Position numbers and translations under genes: made by a program. A stretch of 64,000 bases of DNA, taken from Candidatus Contendibacter sp. GTDB taxonomy: Bacteria > Pseudomonadota > Gammaproteobacteria > Competibacterales > Competibacteraceae. The DNA lies in assembly GCA_029624765.1 (NCBI GenBank), contig JARSSO010000022.1, positions 1-64,000 of the forward strand, given 5' to 3'. The first letter of the stretch is position 1. The number at the start of each line of letters is the position of its first letter. Of the stretch, positions 55,831 through 63,288 are shown in pieces. Under the pieces are notes generated by a model. That model saw nothing but the letters and a program-made list of their open reading frames with translations, ran no database searches and was not told the DNA's origin.

Positions 55831-56655
55831 CTAACGGCGATCGGGATTCAGGAGCGACGCGAAGCCCTCGGCCAGTCGTCGCAGCCAGGGCGTCTGGCCG
55901 TTGACGGCGGCATCGGCGCGCAACAGGATCAAGGTGGCGTTGTCGGCGGTCGCTCCGCCGCGCTGGGTGGCCCGCGCGGTCAGGAGCTGAGCGGCGACGG
56001 CGGGGTTGTGGGCCTGCGCGGCATCCCAGATCTCGGTCTCGGTCGTGTGTTCCCAGACGCCATCCGAGCACAGCGCCAACAAGTCGCCCGCCTGGATCGT
56101 GATCTGGCCCAGGTCGGGCCTGGGGGGATCCTCGCCGCCCAGGCAACGGTACAGGCGGTTTTGAGCTGGATGGGTGGCCATCTCGGATTCGTCGATCTCG
56201 CCCAAATCCATCAGCAGTTGCACCGCCGAGTGATCGCGCGTGCGCATCAGGCGTTCCCCGGCGCGGAAATGATAGAGGCGACTGTCGCCGATGTTGAGCC
56301 AATAGGCCTGGTCGGCTTCGAGCCACGCGATAACGACGGTGCTGCGGGCGGTTTCCGACCGACTGTTGATCGTCTCGTGCATCCGCTGGCACAACTGCTC
56401 AAGCGCGGCGAGGGGATCGTCGCGCAGCGGCGCCGCCGGGTCCTGGAAGAAGTTGCGGGCTTCATCGACCACGAGCTGCGCGCCCAGCGCCCCGTCGAGA
56501 TGTCCCCCCATCCCGTCGGCCAGGATGGCCAGCAGCCCTTCCTGGTCGGGCGACTGGAAAATGCCCCAGCGATCCTGCTGTTCGTGGCGAGCGCCCAACT
56601 CGCTGGCGGCGCCCCGGTCCCAGGAATGGATACGGCTCGATGAGTGGCGCGTCAT
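55831..56655 (-). CDS. PP2C-family Ser/Thr phosphatase, partner of the adjacent kinase
   Basis: 274 residues from the ATG with GGGAG upstream. PP2C motifs occur in order: GARHEQQDRWGIF, LAILADGMGGHLDGALGA, STVVIAWLEADQAYWLNIGD with SRLYHFRAGE, and LLALCSDGVWEHTTETE. It lies directly upstream of the kinase gene on the same strand. This is the second PP2C in the window; the two share only the general fold. It probably reverses the kinase's action. Its start overlaps the stop of a 48-codon ORF. Confidence 0.88.
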   Translation of the reverse strand: MTRHSSSRIHSWDRGAASELGARHEQQDRWGIFQSPDQEGLLAILADGMGGHLDGALGAQLVVDEARNFFQDPAAPLRDDPLAALEQLCQRMHETINSRSETARSTVVIAWLEADQAYWLNIGDSRLYHFRAGERLMRTRDHSAVQLLMDLGEIDESEMATHPAQNRLYRCLGGEDPPRPDLGQITIQAGDLLALCSDGVWEHTTETEIWDAAQAHNPAVAAQLLTARATQRGGATADNATLILLRADAAVNGQTPWLRRLAEGFASLLNPDRR

Positions 56656-56798
56656 GCGGGCGTCTCCCGCGGACAGGCGGCGGGAACGGCGGCGCCCCGC
56701 CGTGGGTTGGCGGCCGCGATGGGCCATGAACGACGGATGGCGCGGGAACGAATCCGGCCAGCGTGACGGCGGACGTTGCGAGCATATCGCCCGAACAT
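56652..56798 (-). CDS. Possible 48-residue Arg-rich peptide ahead of the PP2C gene
   Basis: ATG with a strong GAGGAGAA ribosome-binding site, reading MFGRYARNVRRHAGRIRSRA and ending in a TGA that overlaps the PP2C ATG (ATGA). It has about 13 arginines and no membrane segment. Translational coupling to the phosphatase is the most likely role if it is real. No homologue is recognised. The rest of 56799–56995 shows nothing else. Confidence 0.35.
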   Translation of the reverse strand: MFGRYARNVRRHAGRIRSRAIRRSWPIAAANPRRGAAVPAACPRETPA

Positions 56799-56995
56799 GC
56801 GGTTCTCCTCGGCGGCACTCTGCATGGGCATGAGGGTGGTGGTGGACGATCCTGACGGCTGGTTGGCGCAAAGGAGCGACGTGGCGGTTTTCTCCGATGA
56901 TGGCGCGATTATAGGCGACCGGCGATCGAGGATGGACAATCCAGAATTCAGGTCGGACCGGCGCGCGGCGCATCCATGCCGGCGAACGGCGGAGG

Positions 56996-57460
56996 CTACA
57001 ACAGGTTCAGTACTTCCTCGGCATGGTTGGCGCAGTCGGGTTTGTCGATGATGTGGGCGATGTGCCCGCTCTCGTCGATGATGAAGGTGACGCGGCTGGC
57101 CATGCCCAGCAGGTTGATGGCGGCGCCGATCATGCCGCCGCCGCCGATGGCGCCGTAGGCTTTGCCGATGGCGCCGTCGGTGTCGGCCAGCAGGGGAAAA
57201 TTGAGCTGGTGCTTGGCGGTGAATCGCTGATGGGATTCGGCGTCCTGGGTGGAAACGCCGAGGACGGCCGCGCCCCGGTCGCGGATTTCGCCGTTGTGGT
57301 CGCGCAGCGAACAGGCCTGTTTGGTGCAGCCGGGGGTATCGTCCATCGGATAGAAATACAGTACCAGCTTCCTGCCGAGATAGTCGGACAGCTTGATGAT
57401 GCGGCCATCGGTGGCGGTGGCGGTGAACATGGGAGCCGGATCGCCGATTTTCAGTTTCAT
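56996..57460 (-). CDS. bcp: Thioredoxin-dependent peroxiredoxin (Bcp/PrxQ)
   Basis: 154 residues from the ATG preceded by GAGAGAG. The peroxidatic Cys45 and resolving Cys50 in DTPGCTKQACSLRD match the spacing and numbering of E. coli Bcp as I recall it. Other motifs are LVLYFYPMD and GVSTQDAESHQRF. It reduces hydrogen peroxide and organic hydroperoxides with thioredoxin. It is downstream of the fatty acyl-CoA reductase gene with a 177-base gap, probably a separate unit. Confidence 0.93.
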   Translation of the reverse strand: MKLKIGDPAPMFTATATDGRIIKLSDYLGRKLVLYFYPMDDTPGCTKQACSLRDHNGEIRDRGAAVLGVSTQDAESHQRFTAKHQLNFPLLADTDGAIGKAYGAIGGGGMIGAAINLLGMASRVTFIIDESGHIAHIIDKPDCANHAEEVLNLL

Positions 57461-57637
57461 CGTTCTACTCTCTCGGGTGGTTGGCAAGGATTTTCGAGAC
57501 TCTCCGGTCGCGGCGCGGAGGAGTTGGATTTGGGGGCGGAGCCCCGATGGAGGCAGGGCGCTCGATCCCGGTCTTTGACTTGCCGGTTGTGAAAGGCGCT
57601 TCGCCGCTTGGTCAAAAATGGGGGCGATTCATGGAAA

Positions 57638-59620
57638 TTACCAGTAAATGCCTCGGGTCAACTGGGCGAAGGAGATTTGTTCCAGCGACGGTTCCTTGGT
57701 GTCGGCTTGCTGCCCCTTGGCCGCGGCCGATTCGGGAAACAGCCGGAACGCGGTGTTCATGATCACCGCGTACAGCTTGGGCGCCACGGCATGCAGCACC
57801 TGGGCGAAGATGCCGACCCGGGTGGCGATGCGCTCCGGCTTGTAGATGATGGCTTGCACGATCATGTCGGCCGCCTCTTCCGGACTGAGGGTAGGGACGT
57901 GCTGATAGATCTTGGTGGGCGCGATCATCTCGGTGCGCACCAGCGGCATGTTGATGGTGGTGAAGTCGATGCCGCTGTCGGAAAACTCGGCGGCCGCGCA
58001 GCGCGAGAAGGCGTCGAGGGCCGCCTTGGAGGCGACGTAGGCCGAGAAGCGCGGGGCGTTGCTGAGCACGCCGATGGACGAGATGTTGATGATGTGACCG
58101 CGTTTTTTCTTCAACATGGTGGGGATGCAGCCCATGATCAGCCGCAGCGCGCCAAAATAGTTGAGCTGCATGGTGCGTTCGTAGTCGTGGAAGCGGTCCA
58201 GTGAGTTTTCAATCGCCCGGCGGATGGAACGGCCGGCGTTGTTGATCAGGATGTCCACCCCGCCGTGGTCCGCCAGCACCCGCTGGATCAGCGCGTCGCA
58301 GGAGGCGATGTCGGCGACGTCGGCGGTGTGGATGAATGCCGTGCCGCCGCGCGCTTCGATTTCCTGCTGGGTTTCCAGCAGTTTATCCTCGGTGCGGGCG
58401 ACGATGATGGTCTTGGCGCCGGCCTCGGCGATCTTGATGGCGGCGGCCTTGCCGATGCCCGCCGAGGCGCCGGTGATCAGCACTACCCTGCCCTTGACGG
58501 CTCCGCTCAGGCTGCGGTCGATGAACAGGTCGGGGTCGAGATGGCGCTCCCAATAGTCCCACAGCTTCCAGGCATAGGTGTCCAGCGGCGGCACGGCGAT
58601 ATCGGTGCCCTTGAGCGCCTTGAGCGTTTCGCGGCAGTCGAACCGCGTGGGATAGTTGACGAAGCGCATCACGTCGGGCGGCATGCCCAAGTCCTTCAGG
58701 ATCAGGTCCTTGATGCGCCGCGCCGGCTTCATCTGCGCCAGGCCAACCTTGATGAACTGCGGCACGAAGGCGAACATCAGGGCATTGAAGCGCAGGGTCA
58801 TTTCGGGCGCGTGGGCGGCCCGGGCGAACAGGTTGAGGATGTCGCCGACCCGGTGCGGGTGGGGGTCCACCAGGTGGAAACACTGACCGTCCAGCCCGTC
58901 CACGTGGGCGATATGGTCCATCGCGTCGACGATGAAGTTGACCGGCACCAGGTTCAGCCGGCCGCCTTCGATACCGATCATCGGCATCCAGGGAGGCAAC
59001 AGGTTGCGCAGCTTCTGGATCAGCTTGAAGAAGTAGTAAGGGCCGTCGATCTTGTCCATTTCACCGGTGCGTGAATCGCCGACCACGATGCCGGGCCGGT
59101 AGACCCGCCAGGGGCGCGGGTATTCGCGGCGGACGATGCCTTCCGATTCGTGCTTGGTCCGGTAATAGGGGTTGTCGAGTTCCTCGGCTTCCTCGAACAT
59201 GTCCTCGCGGAACACGCCTTCGTACAGACCGGCGGCGGCGATGGAACTGGTCAGGTGGAAGCAGCCGGCCTCGATGGCCTCGGCGAAGGCGACCGCGTTG
59301 CGGGTGCCCTGGATATTGACCTTTTCCTGGATTTCGGCGCTGGCCTTGAGATCGTAGATCGCCGCCAGATGGAACAGGTGGCGGACGTTGCCCTTGAGCC
59401 GGGCGATATCGGCTTCCGCCACGCCCAACCGGGGCTGGGTCAGATCGCCGACGACGGGAATCGCGCGGGCGGTGGTGCCCCAGCGCTGGTGGAGTTGTTC
59501 GACCAGCGGCAACTCGCGTTCGAGGATCAGGTAGTAAACCGTGGCTTCAGGGCGTTGTAGCAGTTTTTCGACCAGGCGGCGGCCGATGAAGCCAGATGCG
59601 CCGGTAACAAAGTAGTTCAT
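57638..59620 (-). CDS. Two-domain fatty acyl-CoA reductase (alcohol-forming, Marinobacter type)
   Basis: 660 residues from the ATG with AGGAG nine bases upstream, the same length as Marinobacter Maqu_2507 as I recall it. The N-terminal extended-SDR domain has TGASGFIG (6–13) and Y152-x3-K156. It contains the family stretches IAAAGLYEGVFREDMFEEAE and GEMDKIDGPYYFFKLIQKLR. The C-terminal classical SDR domain has TGASAGIG (383–390) and Y528-x3-K532, and ends in RGIYW. Characterised relatives reduce long-chain acyl-CoA through aldehyde to primary alcohol with NADPH, for wax-ester synthesis. It is a single gene, divergent from a small membrane protein. No wax-ester synthase is seen in this window. 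Confidence 0.9.
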   Translation of the reverse strand: MNYFVTGASGFIGRRLVEKLLQRPEATVYYLILERELPLVEQLHQRWGTTARAIPVVGDLTQPRLGVAEADIARLKGNVRHLFHLAAIYDLKASAEIQEKVNIQGTRNAVAFAEAIEAGCFHLTSSIAAAGLYEGVFREDMFEEAEELDNPYYRTKHESEGIVRREYPRPWRVYRPGIVVGDSRTGEMDKIDGPYYFFKLIQKLRNLLPPWMPMIGIEGGRLNLVPVNFIVDAMDHIAHVDGLDGQCFHLVDPHPHRVGDILNLFARAAHAPEMTLRFNALMFAFVPQFIKVGLAQMKPARRIKDLILKDLGMPPDVMRFVNYPTRFDCRETLKALKGTDIAVPPLDTYAWKLWDYWERHLDPDLFIDRSLSGAVKGRVVLITGASAGIGKAAAIKIAEAGAKTIIVARTEDKLLETQQEIEARGGTAFIHTADVADIASCDALIQRVLADHGGVDILINNAGRSIRRAIENSLDRFHDYERTMQLNYFGALRLIMGCIPTMLKKKRGHIINISSIGVLSNAPRFSAYVASKAALDAFSRCAAAEFSDSGIDFTTINMPLVRTEMIAPTKIYQHVPTLSPEEAADMIVQAIIYKPERIATRVGIFAQVLHAVAPKLYAVIMNTAFRLFPESAAAKGQQADTKEPSLEQISFAQLTRGIYW

Positions 59621-59755
59621 GTTGTTCTGCTCCTGATATTCCAATAATGACAGTCCCCATGAATTATAGAGTTTGCCGCCTTGAAAATCCTGGTTTCCGA
59701 ATCCGGCTGGTTACGGGATGCTATGTTTTAGGGAACGCGGAGAGAGGAGAGACCG

Positions 59756-60232
59756 ATGAGTGGTGGGCAGGGGTTGATTTTGATCGTCATCGCGGCGCTG
59801 GCGTCGAGCTTGTGCACGCTGGGGCTGGGGCTGGTGGTGTTTCAACGCTGGGCGCGGCCCCGGTTGGAAGCGCGGCTGATGGCTTTCGCCGAAGTGGTCG
59901 AAGCCCGGGTGAAGGCGGGCGCGAGCGCGGCCGGCCAGGAGTTGTTGGAACCGTTGCGCGCCCAGGTGCGCGGCGGAGTGGAGGAGGCAGCCACCGAGCT
60001 GCTGCCGAGGATTCGGGCGGAATTGACCGTGGCGTTCCGGGAGGCGGCGGCGGAAAGCTTGCCCGCGTTTCGAGAAGAGGTGCGTAAGGGATTTGCCGAG
60101 GCCATCGCGGCGCTGGCCACGACCGAACTGTTGGACCGAACCGCCCGGAAGGTGGTGCGCACCGGATCGTCGCTGGTGGAAAGCGGCTTGAGCTTGCTGC
60201 GGGCGACCCGGCCGGGCGAGCGTGACGAGTGA
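59756..60232 (+). CDS. Single-pass membrane protein with amphipathic helices, unknown function
   Basis: 158 residues with AGAGAGGAGAGACC before the ATG. One N-terminal hydrophobic helix (about 7–30) is followed by about 110 residues of Ala/Glu/Arg-rich helix with repeated A-E-x-L-x patterns, then a basic C-terminus. The cytoplasmic coiled-coil layout recalls small phasin-like or DUF-type anchors, but no family is recognised. It is divergent from the fatty acyl-CoA reductase gene and the last intact gene before the pseudogene region. Confidence 0.6.
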   Translation: MSGGQGLILIVIAALASSLCTLGLGLVVFQRWARPRLEARLMAFAEVVEARVKAGASAAGQELLEPLRAQVRGGVEEAATELLPRIRAELTVAFREAAAESLPAFREEVRKGFAEAIAALATTELLDRTARKVVRTGSSLVESGLSLLRATRPGERDE

Positions 60233-60292
60233 CTCGCCGCGCGCTCCACCCGAAGCGGGGAGGATGACTCAGTCCCGCGCCACCTGGATGCA

Positions 60293-60437
60293 GGCTCTTG
60301 CCGAACCGGCGCGGCCGGATGAAGATCAGTTGTCGGCCGGAGTCTTCCAGCAGGGGAATCCGGTCGGTGCGGTCCTGGTAAAAGTGGCCTTCGCGGATGA
60401 GCGTGGCGAAGTCACTGAGGCCATAGGGAAATTTCAT
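60293..60437 (-). pseudogene. Truncated AAA-ATPase-like (PD-(D/E)XK ATPase) gene, N-terminus only
   Basis: About 48 codons read MKFPYGLSDFATLIREGHFY and continue to IFIRPRRFGKSL, the start of the AAA-ATPase_like family including the first part of its Walker A. Homology stops abruptly at about 60293, just after GKSL, where unrelated sequence follows. No product is expected. Confidence 0.75.
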
Positions 60438-60507
60438 GGCGGTCAGCTCCCGGTCAACGGATCGTGAAAATCACGATAGCACACGCCGGGGACCGCCCTG
60501 AAGAGGC

Positions 60508-60570
60508 AGGGGGCGGCAGACAGTAATGCAGGTCGGCTCGAACCGGGCCTTCGGTGTTGAAAAAGCGCAT
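60508..60570 (-). pseudogene. Truncated ATP-binding protein gene, first ~20 codons
   Basis: [20 protein letters not shown] is the N-terminal signature of a family of AAA ATP-binding proteins that normally goes on with a Phe-Asp-Leu-rich stretch and a Walker A. Here the match ends after PP and the frame closes shortly after. It lies between the other two remnants on the same strand. Confidence 0.55.
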
Positions 60571-60621
60571 GACGGGGTTTCGGGGGATGGGACGGGAGCG
60601 GGGGGAACGCGAGCATAACGT

Positions 60622-60937
60622 GCATGTCGTGCAGTCCCCAGGGGTTGGGTTGGCGGGTGCCGGCGGGATGAGGGACATTGTTGGAGTTTTTGTCGTACCA
60701 GGCATACTCGCCCAGCTTGCGCTCATCGTCTCCGAACGAATAGCGTGTCCGGGCGCCGGCCCGGCAGGCGTATTCCCATTCGGCTTCGGTAAGCAGGCGG
60801 TAACCATCGGCGGCGGCATCCCAGGACACGTTGTTACCGTCACGGCCATAGGCGGGCGTCAAGCCTTCTCGTTCCGACACACCGGCACTGACGCCGAGCG
60901 TGACGGCGAGCCAGGCCGGCAGCTAATCCAGCTCGCG
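60622..60937 (-). pseudogene. Fragment of a formylglycine-generating-enzyme-like gene
   Basis: The piece reads [20 protein letters not shown], then [20 protein letters not shown] and [10 protein letters not shown], the core of SUMF1/FGE domain proteins. It breaks where the expected G-N-V-W-E-W would follow, and the upstream part is also missing. It differs in sequence from the FGE-like domain of the kinase at 53 kb, so it is not a copy of it. Confidence 0.75.
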
Positions 60938-61013
60938 CAGGGTCGCAAACAGTTTGCCCGTGTTCACGTTGGGTAATCCCCAAGTTGGAGGGATGCGGCT
61001 CTCCCATTGCGGC

Positions 61014-61034
61014 TCCCCCTTTGAAAAAGGAGGG
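61014..61034. repeat. TCCCCCTTTGAAAAAGGAGGG palindromic element
   Basis: A near-perfect inverted repeat (ccccctttg / aaaaaggaggg, one mismatch), followed by ttggggggattt. I recall very similar short palindromes dispersed in gammaproteobacterial genomes. It lies in the 130-base gap between the FGE fragment and the toxin gene. Confidence 0.45.
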
Positions 61035-61065
61035 TTGGGGGGATTTCCGAGGGCTTGAACCGCCG

Positions 61066-61404
61066 TCATCCATCCGCCAAACCGACGACCAGCGCCAGCA
61101 GCCGGTTGAGCGCGAGCATACCGGCCTCATCGAGTCGTCCGATGGGAGGACCGCACTTCTCGCGCCGAACCGCCATGATCTTGTCCACCATGACCTGGGA
61201 AACCCGCTGCAATCCGGTTTCCGGGGTGGACGGCACGGTGAGTCGATACAGGGGCGTCTCCCGCACGGTGCTCGTTAGCAAACAGACCAGCACGCTGTCG
61301 GTTTCGGCCAGCCAATCCGACTGAATTACCACCGCCGGGCGAGGTTTGCCATAGTTCCCCTGGACCGCTACCGTCACGATCTCCCCGCGTCTCACGGTGT
61401 CCAA
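61066..61404 (-). CDS. PemK/MazF-family toxin
   Basis: 112 residues, normal for the family. The N-terminal RRGEIVTVAVQGNYGKPRPA and VVIQSD strand, the central LVCLLTSTVRETPLYRLTVP, and the SQVMVDKIMAVRREK segment with its conserved Asp-Lys match PemK-like ribonuclease toxins. The expected action is sequence-specific mRNA cleavage. It overlaps the antitoxin gene by 13 bases, the usual antitoxin-first order. Confidence 0.88.
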   Translation of the reverse strand: MDTVRRGEIVTVAVQGNYGKPRPAVVIQSDWLAETDSVLVCLLTSTVRETPLYRLTVPSTPETGLQRVSQVMVDKIMAVRREKCGPPIGRLDEAGMLALNRLLALVVGLADG

Positions 61405-61619
61405 TCCGCGAAATCGGCCGTGCTCTCAATGAAATCCAACGCCTCGCGCTCCTCCGGGGCGCCATGCAGCAAGGCCGCCTGCCGCCGTGCTTCCGCCGCG
61501 AAACCAGGCGCGGTGGGGTCCGGCACCCAAACGCGCAGCAGCTTCATGCCCTGCCGGTGCTTGCTCGCCCGGTAGCGCTGGAACTTGTTCAAACCATCGG
61601 GGGCGATAACTTCAGGCAT
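61392..61619 (-). CDS. MazE-like antitoxin (DUF3018 family)
   Basis: 75 residues from the ATG with GGGAGAG upstream. The DUF3018 pattern is visible: NKFQRYRASKHRQGMKLLRV, then WVPDPTAPGFAAEARRQAAL, with an acidic C-terminus (DFIESTADFADWTP) suited to occupying the toxin's RNA site. It is upstream of and overlaps the toxin gene. Autoregulation is likely from the family, but no operator is picked out here. Confidence 0.85.
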   Translation of the reverse strand: MPEVIAPDGLNKFQRYRASKHRQGMKLLRVWVPDPTAPGFAAEARRQAALLHGAPEEREALDFIESTADFADWTP

Positions 61620-61772
61620 CTCGGCTCTCCCAGGGAGGTATCCACCCTGGTTAGGGTAGCGCACTACCGAATTTCGGGGAAGAGAGATATCGGGCGAGAA
61701 GGAAACCAGCGACTAGAATTTACTCAAACCCAACGAGTTGATTTCCGCCGCGCCGTGATCGGGCAGAAAGCC

Positions 61773-61991
61773 ATGGACCAGCACGGGACCTTCGTCAGCT
61801 ACAGCCACCGAGATCCCAAGGCATTACAAGAACTGGAACGATTCCTGAAGCCGCCGGGGCGGGTAGTGTTTCCAATCTGGATATGGATATCGAAAAATGC
61901 TTACAACGCATTGATCATAAAGCAAGTTAATGAATCTATATCCACGTCTGAAGCACTACCAAATCCATTAATTTTTCAACCGATTCCGTGA
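61773..61991 (+). pseudogene. TIR-domain gene fragment
   Basis: The reading frame opens MDQHGTFVSYSHRDPKALQE followed by LERFLKP, the first strand and helix of a TIR domain, and then loses similarity within about 30 codons. The remaining frame is AT-rich and unlike the surroundings. A full TIR domain needs about 130 residues, so this is a remnant. Confidence 0.65.
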
Positions 61992-62022
61992 TTTCAAAAT
62001 CGTAGCTCCTGTAGCCCGCCGA

Positions 62023-62895
62023 CTACTTGCTGGTTTCCCCCACGACCCGGCTGGCGGCCAGCAGCATCACCTTCGACAAGCGGGCGCGCTGATCGGCGGT
62101 CAGTTTGGCCTTGTTGGCCACCATCAACCCGCGGGTGCAAATCGTGTCCACCGTGGTGTCGAAACCCCACTTCTTCTCCGCCACGGTCACGTTTTCGAAG
62201 GTGTACACCGCGCTGCCATCGGGCAGCTTGTCGTTCAAATCCCAATCCTTGACTGGCACCAGCCGGAAATCCTTGGGGTTCTCCAGCACCACCTGCATCT
62301 CGGTGGACCTGGCCATGGGCCTCTGCACCACCATCGCCGCCTGAATCTTGCTGGCCTTGCCACCGCTTTTGATCTGCAACAGCGCCTCGGCGCCGTCCAC
62401 GAAGGCCGGCGCGGTATTCTTGAACGCCGGCTCCAGCACGGTCATGTATTCCCAGGTCACCGCCACCCCGCTGTTGGGCGACTGCACCGCGATCAGGCGA
62501 CCCTTGGCCGTCTGCAAATCGCTGTCACTGTGAATGTCGCTGTCCTTGCCGGTGACGATGAACACGCATTCCTTGCCAATCTCGCCCAGCCCGATGAACC
62601 GGTCGGCGAAACCGGGATGATTTTTGAGGTAATACTGCAAGGCGTCGGCTTGGGTCAGCCCCACGCTGACCGGACTTTGCGGATCGTCGAGCCGGGTGAG
62701 GTTTTCAATCGAACCGGCGCTGGTCAGCACCTGGGCGGGTTGATCCTGCTCGGCCAGGACGCTTTTCAGACGCTCGCCGATAGTGTTGTAACCGCCACCG
62801 CTCTTGCCGGTACTGATGACGATGGGCGGGTCGGCGGCTTGCGCCAGACCGACGGCGAACAGGAATACAAAAGGCCATGCCGATTTGCGGTTCAT
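62023..62895 (-). CDS. TAXI-family TRAP transporter solute-binding protein
   Basis: 290 residues from the ATG with GGGAGAAATC upstream; the frame is open for 100 more codons into unrelated fragments. A signal peptide (MNRKSAWPFVFLFAVGLAQA) precedes the TAXI-type binding fold: STGKSGGGYNTIGERLKSVL, TSAGSIENLTRL and VSVGLTQADALQYYL. Such proteins hand small organic acids or amino acids such as glutamate to a TRAP membrane component. No TRAP permease gene is in the window, so this may be an orphan or belong to a distant system. It lacks the usual C-terminal extension of longer members. Confidence 0.8.
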   Translation of the reverse strand: MNRKSAWPFVFLFAVGLAQAADPPIVISTGKSGGGYNTIGERLKSVLAEQDQPAQVLTSAGSIENLTRLDDPQSPVSVGLTQADALQYYLKNHPGFADRFIGLGEIGKECVFIVTGKDSDIHSDSDLQTAKGRLIAVQSPNSGVAVTWEYMTVLEPAFKNTAPAFVDGAEALLQIKSGGKASKIQAAMVVQRPMARSTEMQVVLENPKDFRLVPVKDWDLNDKLPDGSAVYTFENVTVAEKKWGFDTTVDTICTRGLMVANKAKLTADQRARLSKVMLLAASRVVGETSK

Positions 62896-62929
62896 GTCGA
62901 TTTCTCCCGTGGTGGTGGTTCGGTACAGT

Positions 62930-63235
62930 TTGGGTTCGCCCGGTGGGCGCGTCTTGAAATGTTTGTAAATCCACAAGTATTGGGCCGGCAGGGCCCGGAC
63001 CGCCGCTTCCACGCCCCGGTTCCGGGCCGCCGCCGAGGTTTCCAGCGTCGCGGCGGCGGTCAGCTTCAGCACATGGGTTCCGGCTACCGGGAACGTCGCG
63101 GTGGTGCGGGCGGCATTGGCCTTGCCAAACGTGACCGTGCCGGGACCGCTGTCCCTGGTCCATGTGACCGTCACCGGGCCGGGAGGGTTGGGCAAACCGT
63201 CGTCGGTGACCGTGCCGGTCAGAGTCGTTGACCAA
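62930..63235 (-). pseudogene. Chimeric fragment: PKD-type repeat joined to an LpxL acyltransferase C-terminus
   Basis: The first ~65 codons (GTVTDDGLPNPPGPVTVTW and ATFPVAGTHVLKLTA) are one PKD/Ig-like repeat of a large surface protein. They run in frame into RNRGVEAAVRALPAQYLWIY with KHFKTRPPGEPKLY, the C-terminal end of a lipid A lauroyl-type acyltransferase. Neither parent gene is complete and there is no start with a ribosome-binding site. The frame then continues without a stop into the TAXI gene. Confidence 0.7.
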
Positions 63236-63288
63236 ACTGCCTACCCACTCAGTGAGCGGTCACGAGGATTAAGGTTGAGTGTAGGCGG

